From Synechococcus sp. AG-673-F03 (GTDB lineage Bacteria > Cyanobacteriota > Cyanobacteriia > PCC-6307 > Cyanobiaceae), in assembly GCA_003211205.1 (NCBI GenBank), contig QCTJ01000007.1, positions 1-64,000 on the forward strand: a DNA stretch of 64,000 nt, read 5' to 3'. Both the position numbers and the translations under genes were made by a program. This document shows positions 25,039 to 33,353 of the stretch, piece by piece. The notes under the pieces were generated by a model, which saw nothing but the letters and a program-made list of their open reading frames with translations, did not search any database and had not been told where the DNA came from. Within the stretch, counting starts at the first letter, position 1, and each line of letters opens with the position of its first letter.

Positions 25039-26028
25039 TCAGAACGAGAAGGTCACACCGGTGCCGATATGGTGGTTCCAGCCCATGCCACCCTCTGAGC
25101 CCCAATCTTCAGAACTATAGATAGGTTCCCAGTGTGCAAACAGAGCAATATTGTCTGTAATCGGGTATTCCATCTCAAGCTCTCCGCCCCAGTCGGTGCG
25201 CGATGAAAGGCCTGAATAGCTGCCGGGTGAATAGAAACGTGGACCACCCGAAAGTGTGATGTTCAGCAGGTCAACATTGAAACCGAAACCAGGCCAGAGG
25301 TCGGTGTAATTACCAATGTAGGTACCATTGGCTTCCCAACCCGTGCGATTTTCAACTGAAACAAAAACTCCGTCGATGACATCTTCCAGGCCATCACCCA
25401 GTGCAAAGTTCACATCGCCATCACCGAATGCATAAGTGACATTGACACCAACCTCATTCTTGAGACCTTCACCCATTTCCTCGCCTTTACCTGTCACGTA
25501 ATAAGGCATCCAAGCAACCTGCAATGCCAGCCTGTCATTGGGTTGATAGCGAGCAGCTAAGTAGCCACGAACATCTGTTCGCTTGAACGGTGCACCCGAT
25601 GCAAGAGCGTGCCCTTCTTCATGGGCATGATCGTCGTCGTGATCATCATGGTCTTCATCTCCATGATCATCGTGGCCGTCTCCATGAGCATGAACGATTC
25701 CGTAAAAGTGTTCAGCCTCTCCATAAACAGCCGAAGGTCCGATGGATCCTTCAATGGCAAAAACACCATTGTTGGGCAGTCCCCATTCGAAAACGTAACC
25801 AAACTGGCCATCAATAGCGTAGTGCTCAGGATTGCCATCGAGATTGGTCTCAAAACCTCCATGACCCTCAATGGTGATCACAGGAGTGACCTTGAATTCA
25901 CCCTCGGGAACTTGTTCACCACCACCATGTCCGCCATGGGCATGAACCCCGCGGATTGCAGCATCACCAGCCAGCAATAAGGCAAGACTAGCTGCGGCAT
26001 TCAGAAACGAAAGACGAGGAAAAATCAT
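25039..26028 (-). CDS. His-rich outer-membrane beta-barrel, candidate zinc porin/receptor
   Basis: 329 residues with a signal peptide ending near VHAHGGHGGG. The body alternates Gly/aromatic beta strands and ends in VTFSF with a C-terminal Phe, as expected for an outer-membrane barrel. Around residues 115-145 a loop contains HAHGDGHDDHGDEDHDDHDD, with more His after it, an obvious zinc-binding segment. The gene starts 33 bp after znuA on the same strand and should share its Zur-box promoter. From memory, marine Synechococcus have a Zur-controlled putative zinc porin, and this protein fits that idea. The substrate is inference from the His loop and context. Confidence 0.7.
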   Translation of the reverse strand: MIFPRLSFLNAAASLALLLAGDAAIRGVHAHGGHGGGEQVPEGEFKVTPVITIEGHGGFETNLDGNPEHYAIDGQFGYVFEWGLPNNGVFAIEGSIGPSAVYGEAEHFYGIVHAHGDGHDDHGDEDHDDHDDDHAHEEGHALASGAPFKRTDVRGYLAARYQPNDRLALQVAWMPYYVTGKGEEMGEGLKNEVGVNVTYAFGDGDVNFALGDGLEDVIDGVFVSVENRTGWEANGTYIGNYTDLWPGFGFNVDLLNITLSGGPRFYSPGSYSGLSSRTDWGGELEMEYPITDNIALFAHWEPIYSSEDWGSEGGMGWNHHIGTGVTFSF

Positions 26029-26061
26029 TAGATCAAAAAACCAGAAAAGTGTGCAAATAAA

Positions 26062-26955
26062 TCAGCGAATTGAGGCCCAACGCTCCTGAAGCTGAGCTGC
26101 ACCGTTTTCATTACAACGTCCGCCCTGGGCAACAACGAACGTGCAGATGTTGCCTGTTGCTGTTTGGACAAGACTTTTGCCTGGAGCCTGGCCATCTGCA
26201 AACAAAGGCTTACTGGCGAGGGGAACGCCACTGGCCTTGCTGATCCGGCGCATCGTCTTGGACGGGGGCAAAGCCTCGGGGAAGATCACCTTGGTTCCTG
26301 ACTTCTTGATCGCCTTGCTGATGGCACTCAGGCTGGAGGGGCGCATGCGGCCGCCGGTGGCGTATTCATCAACAACAGGGAGTTCACGAATGCCGAACCG
26401 ACGCGCCAGGAAGGAATAGGCGCGGTGTCCTGTAATCAGAACGCGCTGTTCAGCAGGCACGGTCCGAATTTGCTGGCCCGTCCAGGTTCCGAGCGAACCC
26501 AGCACTGAATCCATGGCAGCCCTGCGTTGATCAATCGCTGCGTCCTGAGTTCCGTTGAACACAGGCTTGAGCTTGACCGCAACCGCATTGGTCATGGACG
26601 CCGCGATTGCAGGGTCATGCCACAGATGCGGGTCATTCATTGGATTGCTGGGAACAGCAATTTCGCCAACGGATACAACCGGACCGCCGGCTTTGACGCC
26701 CTTGAGGGCAGGCGTGAGGTTGTAGCCGTTCAGCAGCACAAGCTTGGCTTTGCTGAGATTGCTGCGATCAGCAGGCCTGAGGGCCATGGTGTGCGGGTCT
26801 GCACCCGGCGGGATCAAGCAAATGACGCGAGCTTGATCAGCCACCAACTTCTTGGTGATGTCGCAGAGAACGCCGTCAACTGCAACAACCGTTGGGGCTG
26901 AAGAGGCAGCGGCTAGCAGGGTTCCTGCTGCTGCCGTGACGAGAGGGAAAGGCAA
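26062..26955 (-). CDS. znuA: zinc ABC transporter substrate-binding protein ZnuA
   Basis: About 297 residues with a signal peptide. Cluster A-I ligands are visible: PPGADPHTMAL near 50, NDPHLWHDP near 110, ITGHRAYSFLARRFG near 175 and an acidic residue in IFPEALPPS near 229. The usual His-rich loop of ZnuA is missing; the downstream barrel carries it instead. Two C-terminal Cys (ICTFVV, GRCNE) form the family disulfide. The only in-frame start is TTG at 26955 since a stop lies upstream, which probably lowers translation. A Zur-type box lies 25 bp upstream. It binds Zn2+ in the periplasm for ZnuBC. Confidence 0.85.
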   Translation of the reverse strand: MPFPLVTAAAGTLLAAASSAPTVVAVDGVLCDITKKLVADQARVICLIPPGADPHTMALRPADRSNLSKAKLVLLNGYNLTPALKGVKAGGPVVSVGEIAVPSNPMNDPHLWHDPAIAASMTNAVAVKLKPVFNGTQDAAIDQRRAAMDSVLGSLGTWTGQQIRTVPAEQRVLITGHRAYSFLARRFGIRELPVVDEYATGGRMRPSSLSAISKAIKKSGTKVIFPEALPPSKTMRRISKASGVPLASKPLFADGQAPGKSLVQTATGNICTFVVAQGGRCNENGAAQLQERWASIR

Positions 26956-26979
26956 AACGCGACAAAATATCTGCGGAAA

Positions 26980-26994
26980 TGATAATCATTCTCA
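26980..26994 (-). promoter_or_regulatory. Zur operator before znuA
   Basis: On the minus strand TGAGAATGATTATCA, close to the Zur consensus, between the znuB stop and znuA start (only 52 bp apart). It gives znuA and the His-rich barrel a promoter separate from znuCB. Confidence 0.75.
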
Positions 26995-27007
26995 TCGACT
27001 GTGCAAG

Positions 27008-27799
27008 TCAGGCTGAATTTGCAGGTCGGAGGTTGGGCAGGCAGAGCAAAACCATGCAGACAACGCCGATCAGGGGACCCGGAGGAAGATTGAGCGGAAC
27101 AGCCAACAGGAAGCCCACGGCACTGAGAGAAAGACCCACAAGCGCCGACTGAAGCATTGCCGCACGCAGACTTTTCACTCGCCAGAGCCCAGGGAGCACC
27201 GGTGCGCACAACAGGCCAATCACAAGAATTACCCCCACCGCAGCCATGGCACTGACGATCACCATGGAGGTGACCAACGCCTGAACCAACTGCAGGCTCC
27301 GCACCGACATGCCAGAAGCCTGGGCACCCTCAGGATCAACACCCAAAAAAACAAGCTGTCGGTAGCGGGTCAAAAGCAACAGCAGCATCGCGGCAGCAGC
27401 CACAAGAACCCTGTAGAGGTCTGACCAGTCGACGATCAACAAATCGCCGAACAAGAGAGCCTCCAGATCAAGGCGAATGTTGAGCACTGGAATCAAGAGC
27501 ACACCGAGGCCGAGAAAACCAGCGAGCACCGTGTTGATCACAGCTTCCTGGCCCGCGGGTTGCCCCCGCTGCATGCGCTCAGCCGCCAGTGAGCCCAGCA
27601 ACCCGCTTATCACACCCCCGATTGCTGGGTCCACTCCGAATGCCACCGCGATGGCGACGCCCGGCAAAACAGCATGGGAAATCAGATTCGCCTGCAACAC
27701 GCGTCGTTGTGTCACCAGCAAGGTGCCGGTGACCGGGCAAAGCACCCCAACGAGCAACGACATCAGTAGCGGCACCAACCAGAGATCGAGCTCACTCAT
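27008..27799 (-). CDS. znuB: zinc ABC transporter permease ZnuB
   Basis: 263 residues from MSELDLW; the longer frame lies inside znuC. About eight membrane helices. The family motif SHAVLPGVAIAVAFG near residue 45 and ASGMSVRSLQLVQALVTSM near 185 match ABC-3 permeases. ATGAGTGA overlaps the znuC stop by eight bases. It forms the inner-membrane channel for zinc uptake with ZnuC and ZnuA. Confidence 0.85.
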   Translation of the reverse strand: MSELDLWLVPLLMSLLVGVLCPVTGTLLVTQRRVLQANLISHAVLPGVAIAVAFGVDPAIGGVISGLLGSLAAERMQRGQPAGQEAVINTVLAGFLGLGVLLIPVLNIRLDLEALLFGDLLIVDWSDLYRVLVAAAAMLLLLLTRYRQLVFLGVDPEGAQASGMSVRSLQLVQALVTSMVIVSAMAAVGVILVIGLLCAPVLPGLWRVKSLRAAMLQSALVGLSLSAVGFLLAVPLNLPPGPLIGVVCMVLLCLPNLRPANSA

Positions 27800-28493
27800 G
27801 TCTGTATTCCCGACGCTCAGGCTGGCTGCTGAGCTTGCGACGCACCTGCTCGGGGCGACCATCCGCCACGACGCTGACATCGAGGACAATCACGCGATCA
27901 AAGAGATCGAGGGAGGTCCCCCAGTCGTGGTTGCTCACCAACAGGGTGTGACCTGAATCAGCGAGTTGACGCATGAGCGCAAGCAGCTGCTCCCGCGACG
28001 GCGGATCAATCGCGGCACAGGGTTCATCCAGCAACAGAACCCGAGAGGGCTGCACCAGCGTTCTGGCCAGCAAGGCCCGTTGCTGCTGACCTCCCGACAA
28101 TGCATCCAAACGACGAGTCGCCAGTGTTTCCAGACCGACACGCTGCAATGCCGCTTCCCGGTCGCAACAACCAAAGGAACGGTGACCGATCTCCCCGAGT
28201 GCCACAAACTCACGCACGGTGATGGGGAAAGACCAGTCGATCCTGCCCCGCTGCGGCATCAGCACCACCCGATCACGGCAGCTCTGAATCGGCATCCCAT
28301 CGCAAGCGACCTTGCCGGCGGAAGGCGTCAATCGGCCTTGCAACATGTGCAGCAAGGTGGATTTGCCGGCACCGTTGGCACCGACCAGCGCCGTCAGCGT
28401 TCCGGCTTCCAGCGTCAACGACACATCATCAACAACGACTCGATCGCCATAGGCGACAGACAGACCTTGCGCGACGAGGGGAGCCACCCTCAT
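27792..28493 (-). CDS. znuC: zinc ABC transporter ATPase ZnuC
   Basis: 233 residues. Walker A GANGAGKST near 36, Q-loop VLMPQRGRIDWSFP near 72, signature LSGGQQQRALLARTL near 125 and Walker B VLLLDEPCAAIDPP near 145, then the switch His in LLVSNHDW. Closest to Mn/Zn-type ABC ATPases; the adjoining znuA and Zur boxes favour zinc. The start lies only six bases from the Zur box, so the operator probably overlaps the transcription start and ribosome site. Confidence 0.85.
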   Translation of the reverse strand: MRVAPLVAQGLSVAYGDRVVVDDVSLTLEAGTLTALVGANGAGKSTLLHMLQGRLTPSAGKVACDGMPIQSCRDRVVLMPQRGRIDWSFPITVREFVALGEIGHRSFGCCDREAALQRVGLETLATRRLDALSGGQQQRALLARTLVQPSRVLLLDEPCAAIDPPSREQLLALMRQLADSGHTLLVSNHDWGTSLDLFDRVIVLDVSVVADGRPEQVRRKLSSQPERREYRHE

Positions 28494-28499
28494 GGGCAG

Positions 28500-28514
28500 T
28501 GAGAACGATTCTCA
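28500..28514 (-). promoter_or_regulatory. Zur operator before znuCB
   Basis: TGAGAA-CGA-TTCTCA type sequence with perfect six-base arms. It lies between the stop of the propeller-like gene (28521) and znuC (28493), so it may also act on readthrough from upstream. Confidence 0.75.
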
Positions 28515-28520
28515 GCCAAC

Positions 28521-29906
28521 TTATCGAGATGGCATTGAAAAGTCAGTCAATGCTCCTCCTGCAGGCAGCCAACTCGCCAGCACCGCCGTCTGCTCCAGCA
28601 CCTCGAGATTGAGTGTGCTGCCGGAAATCAGAGCGATCCGTCCGTGGTCGGCGGCAGGCTTCTGAACCACCGTGAGCAGTTGATCACTCACGGGGTCGTA
28701 GTCGAGTTCCGACCCCGAGCTCAATCGCCATGGCCCCAGGGAGCGTCGACGGATCTCTTGCCCTTCGCTGTCGAGCTGCAGGAGCACGTCCTCGGTGCGC
28801 AGGCCGGCCTCCCGCAACACCAGCCAGAGGCGCTCGCCACCGTTATCGCAAGCCGCCGCCATCACCCCGGCTTCACCCAGCCAAACCTGCTGTGGAGGCC
28901 GGGCTGGAATCACCAGCTCGAGGGAACGGCGGTAGTCAGGCCAGTGACGCACCAACAGAGCGCGCCCGGATCCGGAGCAGAAGGCCTTCACCTCCCGACT
29001 TCCAGGCAGAGACTGCCTTGATCCTCCTTCCAGGGAAGGATTGAGGGGCAGCAACTCCAAACCGTCGTAGGACGGCAATACCAGTCCGTTGCCATCCGGA
29101 AGCAGACGCAGAGGACCGCTGGCCTTCAAATCCAGAAACCGTCGTGCGTTGCCTCGAGACTGAATCCAGACGCGATCACTGTCTGGCTCAAACCCCCCGA
29201 GCTGAACCAGCAATTCACCCAGTTGATTGCTACTCAGATGAGCAAACAGCAGCGATCCCGAGTCTCCGGACTCCAGCTCCTCAAGACTGCCCAGCACTGG
29301 ATCCCCAAGACCTTGCTCACGGATGCTGAGAGCCTGTTGATCCAGTTGACGCAGCAGCACCCGCTGCCGAGCCTCACTGTCGTCGCTGACCAGTGCAACT
29401 CCGGAGCCATTGCCCAGTGGTTCAATTTGCAGAATGCGTTGCTGCACCGGTGCAAGCGACTGCCATCGTCCGTCTCGCAGGCGCAACTTCAAGCGTTCTC
29501 CATCCCCGCTGGGCACCACCGCAAGCAGGTGGGGCCTGGGGTGCCACCACACCACTTGCTTCTTGAGGGGCAACTGCCGCAGATCCTGACCATGCAGTTC
29601 CAGACGCAGAGGCCCCGTAATCGGTTGGCCGGAGTCCACTAGAAGCCGCAGACGATCCTGTCGCCCGAACCAGCTGTGCGGAAGATCTGGAGCCAGTGAA
29701 CTGGCTGCGACGGTGTCGCGATCCATCGGCCTGCTGAAGATCACATCCAGCGCAGCAGCTCCGGAACGCAGGGGCTGAATGGCCACGGATTGAAGCCAAG
29801 GTGGTCGTCGCAACAGGATCTGTTGCTGCACAACAGCCAGTCCGGCCAGAGCCGCAAGACTTCCAAGCAACAGCCGCGGCCTTGCCGATGAGGCCTGGGT
29901 GGTCAT
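28521..29906 (-). CDS. beta-propeller-like protein of unknown function
   Basis: 461 residues. One N-terminal membrane anchor or signal (LLLGSLAALAGLAVVQQQILL), then an Ig-like start (LDVIFSRPMDRDTVAASSLAPDL) and repeated strands such as SGVALVSDDSEARQRVL and LWLVLREAGLRTEDVLLQLD, suggesting a propeller. No enzyme motif. It overlaps the UPF0703-like gene by ATGA and is followed by znuC. It may be the periplasmic partner of the YcgR/YcgQ-like pair. Family not recognised. Confidence 0.6.
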   Translation of the reverse strand: MTTQASSARPRLLLGSLAALAGLAVVQQQILLRRPPWLQSVAIQPLRSGAAALDVIFSRPMDRDTVAASSLAPDLPHSWFGRQDRLRLLVDSGQPITGPLRLELHGQDLRQLPLKKQVVWWHPRPHLLAVVPSGDGERLKLRLRDGRWQSLAPVQQRILQIEPLGNGSGVALVSDDSEARQRVLLRQLDQQALSIREQGLGDPVLGSLEELESGDSGSLLFAHLSSNQLGELLVQLGGFEPDSDRVWIQSRGNARRFLDLKASGPLRLLPDGNGLVLPSYDGLELLPLNPSLEGGSRQSLPGSREVKAFCSGSGRALLVRHWPDYRRSLELVIPARPPQQVWLGEAGVMAAACDNGGERLWLVLREAGLRTEDVLLQLDSEGQEIRRRSLGPWRLSSGSELDYDPVSDQLLTVVQKPAADHGRIALISGSTLNLEVLEQTAVLASWLPAGGALTDFSMPSR

Positions 29907-30607
29907 GGTTCGAGAGGGCGCTCAGGCCTTGGAATCAGTGTCATCTGAGTCGGCTTCACCACACTGACCGGCACCCCATTCCGCTCCTGCACAATCATCG
30001 TCCCCTCGATCGAAAACCATTGGTCCGCCTGAGGGTTCGCCTCAGCTGGCCAGTCCACGGGCAGGCCGGCTGGCGTTGCATCCGCGAGGCAGCAACGCAC
30101 CGTCAAGCGAGCCAGTTGCAAGGGTTCACCAGGTCGATCCAGAACAAAACCACTGATCCGCACAGGATCTCCTGCGTGCAACTCCGGGTCGGGTTGACTG
30201 CGAAGCAGCCGCACCCACTCCGTCAGCGTGCGCTGCTCCGGAGGCAGGAAAAAACTCAGACTCGGTGCCGCCGGAAGACTGTCCGGACGGCTCGCGGCAA
30301 GGTCACTGAACGATGGTCGGGGAGGCAGAAGCAAAATCAACAACGCCACTGCTGCGGATAGCAACCAGCCGAGAGGAGCAACAGGCAGGCGACGTCGACC
30401 AGCCAGCCGCAGCTGGATCAGTCCAACCAGCATCAGCACCACACCGGCAACGGCGACCACCGGGTGAAAGGCCGCATTCAGCAGCAGATCCAACCGGGAA
30501 GACAGGCTGCTCCACACCAGCACCCAGCCCCAGAGCGTGAGCACCAGAGGGGGGAGAACAGCTGCCCGACGCAGGTGACGCAAGGATCTCATCGCTGCAG
30601 ACACCAC
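29903..30607 (-). CDS. UPF0703 (YcgQ/TIGR03943-like) membrane protein
   Basis: About 234 residues; GTG at 30607 or ATG at 30592. Two or three N-terminal membrane helices, a proline-rich linker, then the conserved periplasmic domain PVRISGFVLDRPG, ARLTVRCCLADATPAGLPV and WFSIEGTM, with the conserved double Cys. These proteins partner the UPF0718 permease encoded immediately upstream. In other bacteria the pair has been linked to Zur-controlled loci (from memory). Substrate unknown; a metal or metal complex is likely by context. Confidence 0.75.
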   Translation of the reverse strand: MVSAAMRSLRHLRRAAVLPPLVLTLWGWVLVWSSLSSRLDLLLNAAFHPVVAVAGVVLMLVGLIQLRLAGRRRLPVAPLGWLLSAAVALLILLLPPRPSFSDLAASRPDSLPAAPSLSFFLPPEQRTLTEWVRLLRSQPDPELHAGDPVRISGFVLDRPGEPLQLARLTVRCCLADATPAGLPVDWPAEANPQADQWFSIEGTMIVQERNGVPVSVVKPTQMTLIPRPERPLEP

Positions 30608-30608
30608 A

Positions 30609-31568
30609 TCAGAGCTGAATCAGGTTCACCCACTGGCCGATCAGCAGAACCATCAGTGATGCAGACAGCGCTGTGATTGCAATGGCTCGCGGAGTGAGCA
30701 GAACGGTAAACAATCCGGCCAGTTTGAGATCAACGACCGGTCCAAGCAACAGGAAAGCCAGTAACGCTCCTGGGGTGACCTGGGCGGCAAAACCGAGTGC
30801 CAGAAAAGCGTCCACACTCGAACACACCGAGACCACCAACGCCAGCAGCATCAACGCAAGGACCGACAGTGTTGGCGCACTGCCAAGAGCCAGCAGCCAA
30901 CTGCGCGGCAGCCAGGTTTGCACCACGGCGGCCAGAGCACTGCCGAGCACCAACAACGTGAGCAGGCTGAGGAATTCCCGGGTGCTGTGGGAGAGAAGCT
31001 CACGCGGCAAAAGGGCCGTTGACTGGGCTGGCATTGCAGGCTTGGCCGGACCTGCGCCGACCAGTCCTGTGCGGCGCTCGAGCAACCCGATGCTCGAAAG
31101 GGGCTGACTGAGCCTGCGCTCTTCCAGCAGTGCACCCTGAAGCAGGCGGGATTCAGGAATCATCCCCAGCAAAGCGCTCAAAGCCAGTGCAATTACAAAT
31201 GCCCCAGCAGGCCTGGCCCAAAGCAACCAGGTTTTATCCGGAAATGCCGCCCAGGTGCTGGCCAGAACAATGGGGTTGAGAACCGGGGCAGCGAAAAGAA
31301 AGCCGAATCCCGTACCTAAAGGAGCACCGCTGGCCAGGAGGCGACGAGCCACCGGCACATTGCCGCATTCACAGGCCGGGAGCGCAAACCCGAGCAAGGC
31401 TCCAACGATTGGTGCGAGCAGGGGATTTCGTGGCAGACGTCGAACCCAGGCCGACTGGGGAACCAGCCAGCGAGCGAGGCCGGCGATGGTGACCCCCAGC
31501 ATCAAAAAGGGAAGTGCCTCGATCAGCAGGCCTTGGAAGATGGCCCAGGCTGTGGCAAGACGCGTCAT
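30609..31568 (-). CDS. UPF0718 (YcgR/YraQ-like) permease
   Basis: 319 residues, about eight membrane helices. The family motifs are clear: FALPACECGNVPVARRL near 66 with two Cys, GFLFAAPVLNPIVLAST, and the second repeat VSVCSSVDAFLALGFA near 240 and LLGPVVDLKL near 275. The protein starts a run of co-directional genes: permease, UPF0703, propeller-like, znuC, znuB, znuA, His-rich barrel. No Zur box was seen in front of it. Confidence 0.8.
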   Translation of the reverse strand: MTRLATAWAIFQGLLIEALPFLMLGVTIAGLARWLVPQSAWVRRLPRNPLLAPIVGALLGFALPACECGNVPVARRLLASGAPLGTGFGFLFAAPVLNPIVLASTWAAFPDKTWLLWARPAGAFVIALALSALLGMIPESRLLQGALLEERRLSQPLSSIGLLERRTGLVGAGPAKPAMPAQSTALLPRELLSHSTREFLSLLTLLVLGSALAAVVQTWLPRSWLLALGSAPTLSVLALMLLALVVSVCSSVDAFLALGFAAQVTPGALLAFLLLGPVVDLKLAGLFTVLLTPRAIAITALSASLMVLLIGQWVNLIQL

Positions 31569-31724
31569 TCAGCCCTGAGCACTTCAGCTCCAACCGATCG
31601 TTGTTTGCTGTTCAACGTAGGAAGCAACGTCAGCAATGTCGACATCACTCTGTTGGCGAATGAACAGCGGCAGAGAACAGACAGCCGCATGCATCACCAC
31701 TAACGTCCGAGGAGAGACGTAGTC

Positions 31725-32222
31725 TTGAAATTCATGCTGCGACTCTCGCTGCGATGGGTGATGAGTTTGCTGATTGCCGGCGCTCTGCTGTGGTCTCCAG
31801 GTGAGGCCATGGCCTGCATATCAGGTTTGCAGTGGGGCATGGACAGCTCCACAGTTGAACAGCGTCTTGAGGTGTCTCTGGAAACAGCGCGTTCCCTGGA
31901 CGCAGATTCGTCAGCTGTTTATCGCGTCAGCAACCAGCACATCGGTGACATCCCGGTTGAACAGCTGGATCTTCGCTTTGGCAACCAAGGGCTGGAACAA
32001 CTGGTGTACAGCTTGCCCAGTAATTCAATGACAGAGGTGCTCGCAGGGCTCAGAACCCGTTATGGCTCGCCCGTCAGCACAACGATCAAACAAACAGATC
32101 AGGTCCCTCAGCAGGTCTGGATCTGGAACACAGAAGACGACTGCATCACTGCTGTCAGAGCCGAGGATCAAAAATTTCTGCTGAGCTATCGACCAAGCCG
32201 GCTCAGGCCATCACTGCTTTGA
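31725..32222 (+). CDS. secreted hypothetical protein
   Basis: 165 residues. TTG at 31725 has GGAGAG eight bases upstream; ATG at 31734 is the alternative. Signal peptide (LLIAGALLWSPGEAMA) then a mature part starting CISGLQWGMD, with a second Cys in EDDCITAV, so a disulfide is likely; an A-C junction could also be read as a lipobox. Function unknown. Confidence 0.6.
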   Translation: MKFMLRLSLRWVMSLLIAGALLWSPGEAMACISGLQWGMDSSTVEQRLEVSLETARSLDADSSAVYRVSNQHIGDIPVEQLDLRFGNQGLEQLVYSLPSNSMTEVLAGLRTRYGSPVSTTIKQTDQVPQQVWIWNTEDDCITAVRAEDQKFLLSYRPSRLRPSLL

Positions 32223-32278
32223 TGGCCTGAATCGGCAAAGGTGATCAATTAGCACCGCCGATCAGTGAGCAAGACCGA

Positions 32279-32554
32279 TCAGTGAGCGCCATGGGCTGAA
32301 CAAGACATCCACTGATTGCCCATCTTGTGAGCGCCCGTGCAATTGAAGCCTGGGGCAGCGGCTTCAGCCTCAGATTGAGAGCTGAACACGGCTTTCATGC
32401 CCCGGTCCGTACTGGTGGATTGACCAGACAGCAGGGCGCCGGTGTGGTCATCGCCAGGGACATGGTGGGCCCGGGCTGATTGTGCTCCCACGAGTGTGAG
32501 TGCGGCCAGTGCGACCAGGGAACCCCGAACGACGGATCGGTTGGTGAGGAGCAT
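32279..32554 (-). CDS. DUF3721 His-rich small secreted protein
   Basis: 91 residues from MLLTNRSVV. Signal peptide ends in SARAHHVPGDDH. The C-terminus AAPGFNCTGAHKMGNQWMSC then SAHGAH is the DUF3721 domain with two Cys and several His. The mature protein has nine or so His, suggesting metal binding. Second family member in the window (other at 13.1 kb). Located between zinc and manganese importer loci. Confidence 0.7.
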   Translation of the reverse strand: MLLTNRSVVRGSLVALAALTLVGAQSARAHHVPGDDHTGALLSGQSTSTDRGMKAVFSSQSEAEAAAPGFNCTGAHKMGNQWMSCSAHGAH

Positions 32555-32626
32555 CAGGCTGGACAACGCAGATGTGTTTCTAACATTCTCCAACATCACC
32601 CAAGCCTTTGTGCAGCCCTTTACGAA

Positions 32627-33220
32627 CTAGCGAGCATCAAATGGTGCGGACGAGTGATGCAGCACGATGCGAACCGAGCCATCCATTTCACGGATGAACG
32701 TCCAGGTCTTCTCAGGCTCTGCGGTCTGACCCTGCGAATCGGTGAGAATTACCCTCCCCATAGTGTTCGCTGTGTTGCCCAACAACTGCACCACATAGTC
32801 CTTGATCTCACATTTGACCCAGTGGCGATAGGTGGCGAATCCCAGCTTCTTGCCCCTGAACTCGGGGATTGTGGGATCGGGACCCACGAAGTAATCGAGT
32901 GCACCCTGGCGGGTGGTGCGGAAGGTACTGTCACCGATTGCATAAGTGGGCTTAAAAGCGACCGGCCCGGATTCATAGGCGTAGGCCGTGTCGATCACGG
33001 CCGCAGCCTTGGCTTTGCCGGCCTCATAGCCTCCGCTCTGATATGCATCACTGATGGCAATCACAGCAGCACACCAGCCACGTTCAGTTTGAGTTACCTC
33101 AGCTTCAGTAATTGCGGTACTGAACACCTCAACGACAGGCTTGGCCTGGACCTGTGCACAGACAAAGGATGAGACAGCAAAAGCCGAAGTAGCAACTGAT
33201 AAACGGAGCATGAATAACAT
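32627..33220 (-). CDS. secreted SnoaL/CaMKII-association-like protein
   Basis: 197 residues, signal peptide to about 26 (QVQAKP). WCAAVIAISDAYQSGGYEAGKAK, VAFKPTYAIGDSTFRTTRQGALDYFVG, and TWTFIREMDGSVRIVLHHSS match a periplasmic family often mislabelled phosphoribosyl-AMP cyclohydrolase. The fold is probably NTF2-like. Two Cys (about 49 and 137) may pair. The role is unknown. Confidence 0.65.
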   Translation of the reverse strand: MLFMLRLSVATSAFAVSSFVCAQVQAKPVVEVFSTAITEAEVTQTERGWCAAVIAISDAYQSGGYEAGKAKAAAVIDTAYAYESGPVAFKPTYAIGDSTFRTTRQGALDYFVGPDPTIPEFRGKKLGFATYRHWVKCEIKDYVVQLLGNTANTMGRVILTDSQGQTAEPEKTWTFIREMDGSVRIVLHHSSAPFDAR

Positions 33221-33353
33221 TGGAGAAATCTCTTTAAGCGATTACTAGCTCAGTCGCGGGGATAGAGCACAATCTTCAGCTCAACAACGAGATTTTCAGA
33301 GCGAACATCCCGCTCGGGCGCTTAGAAATCGGATCGGATTCCAGGCTGGCAGA

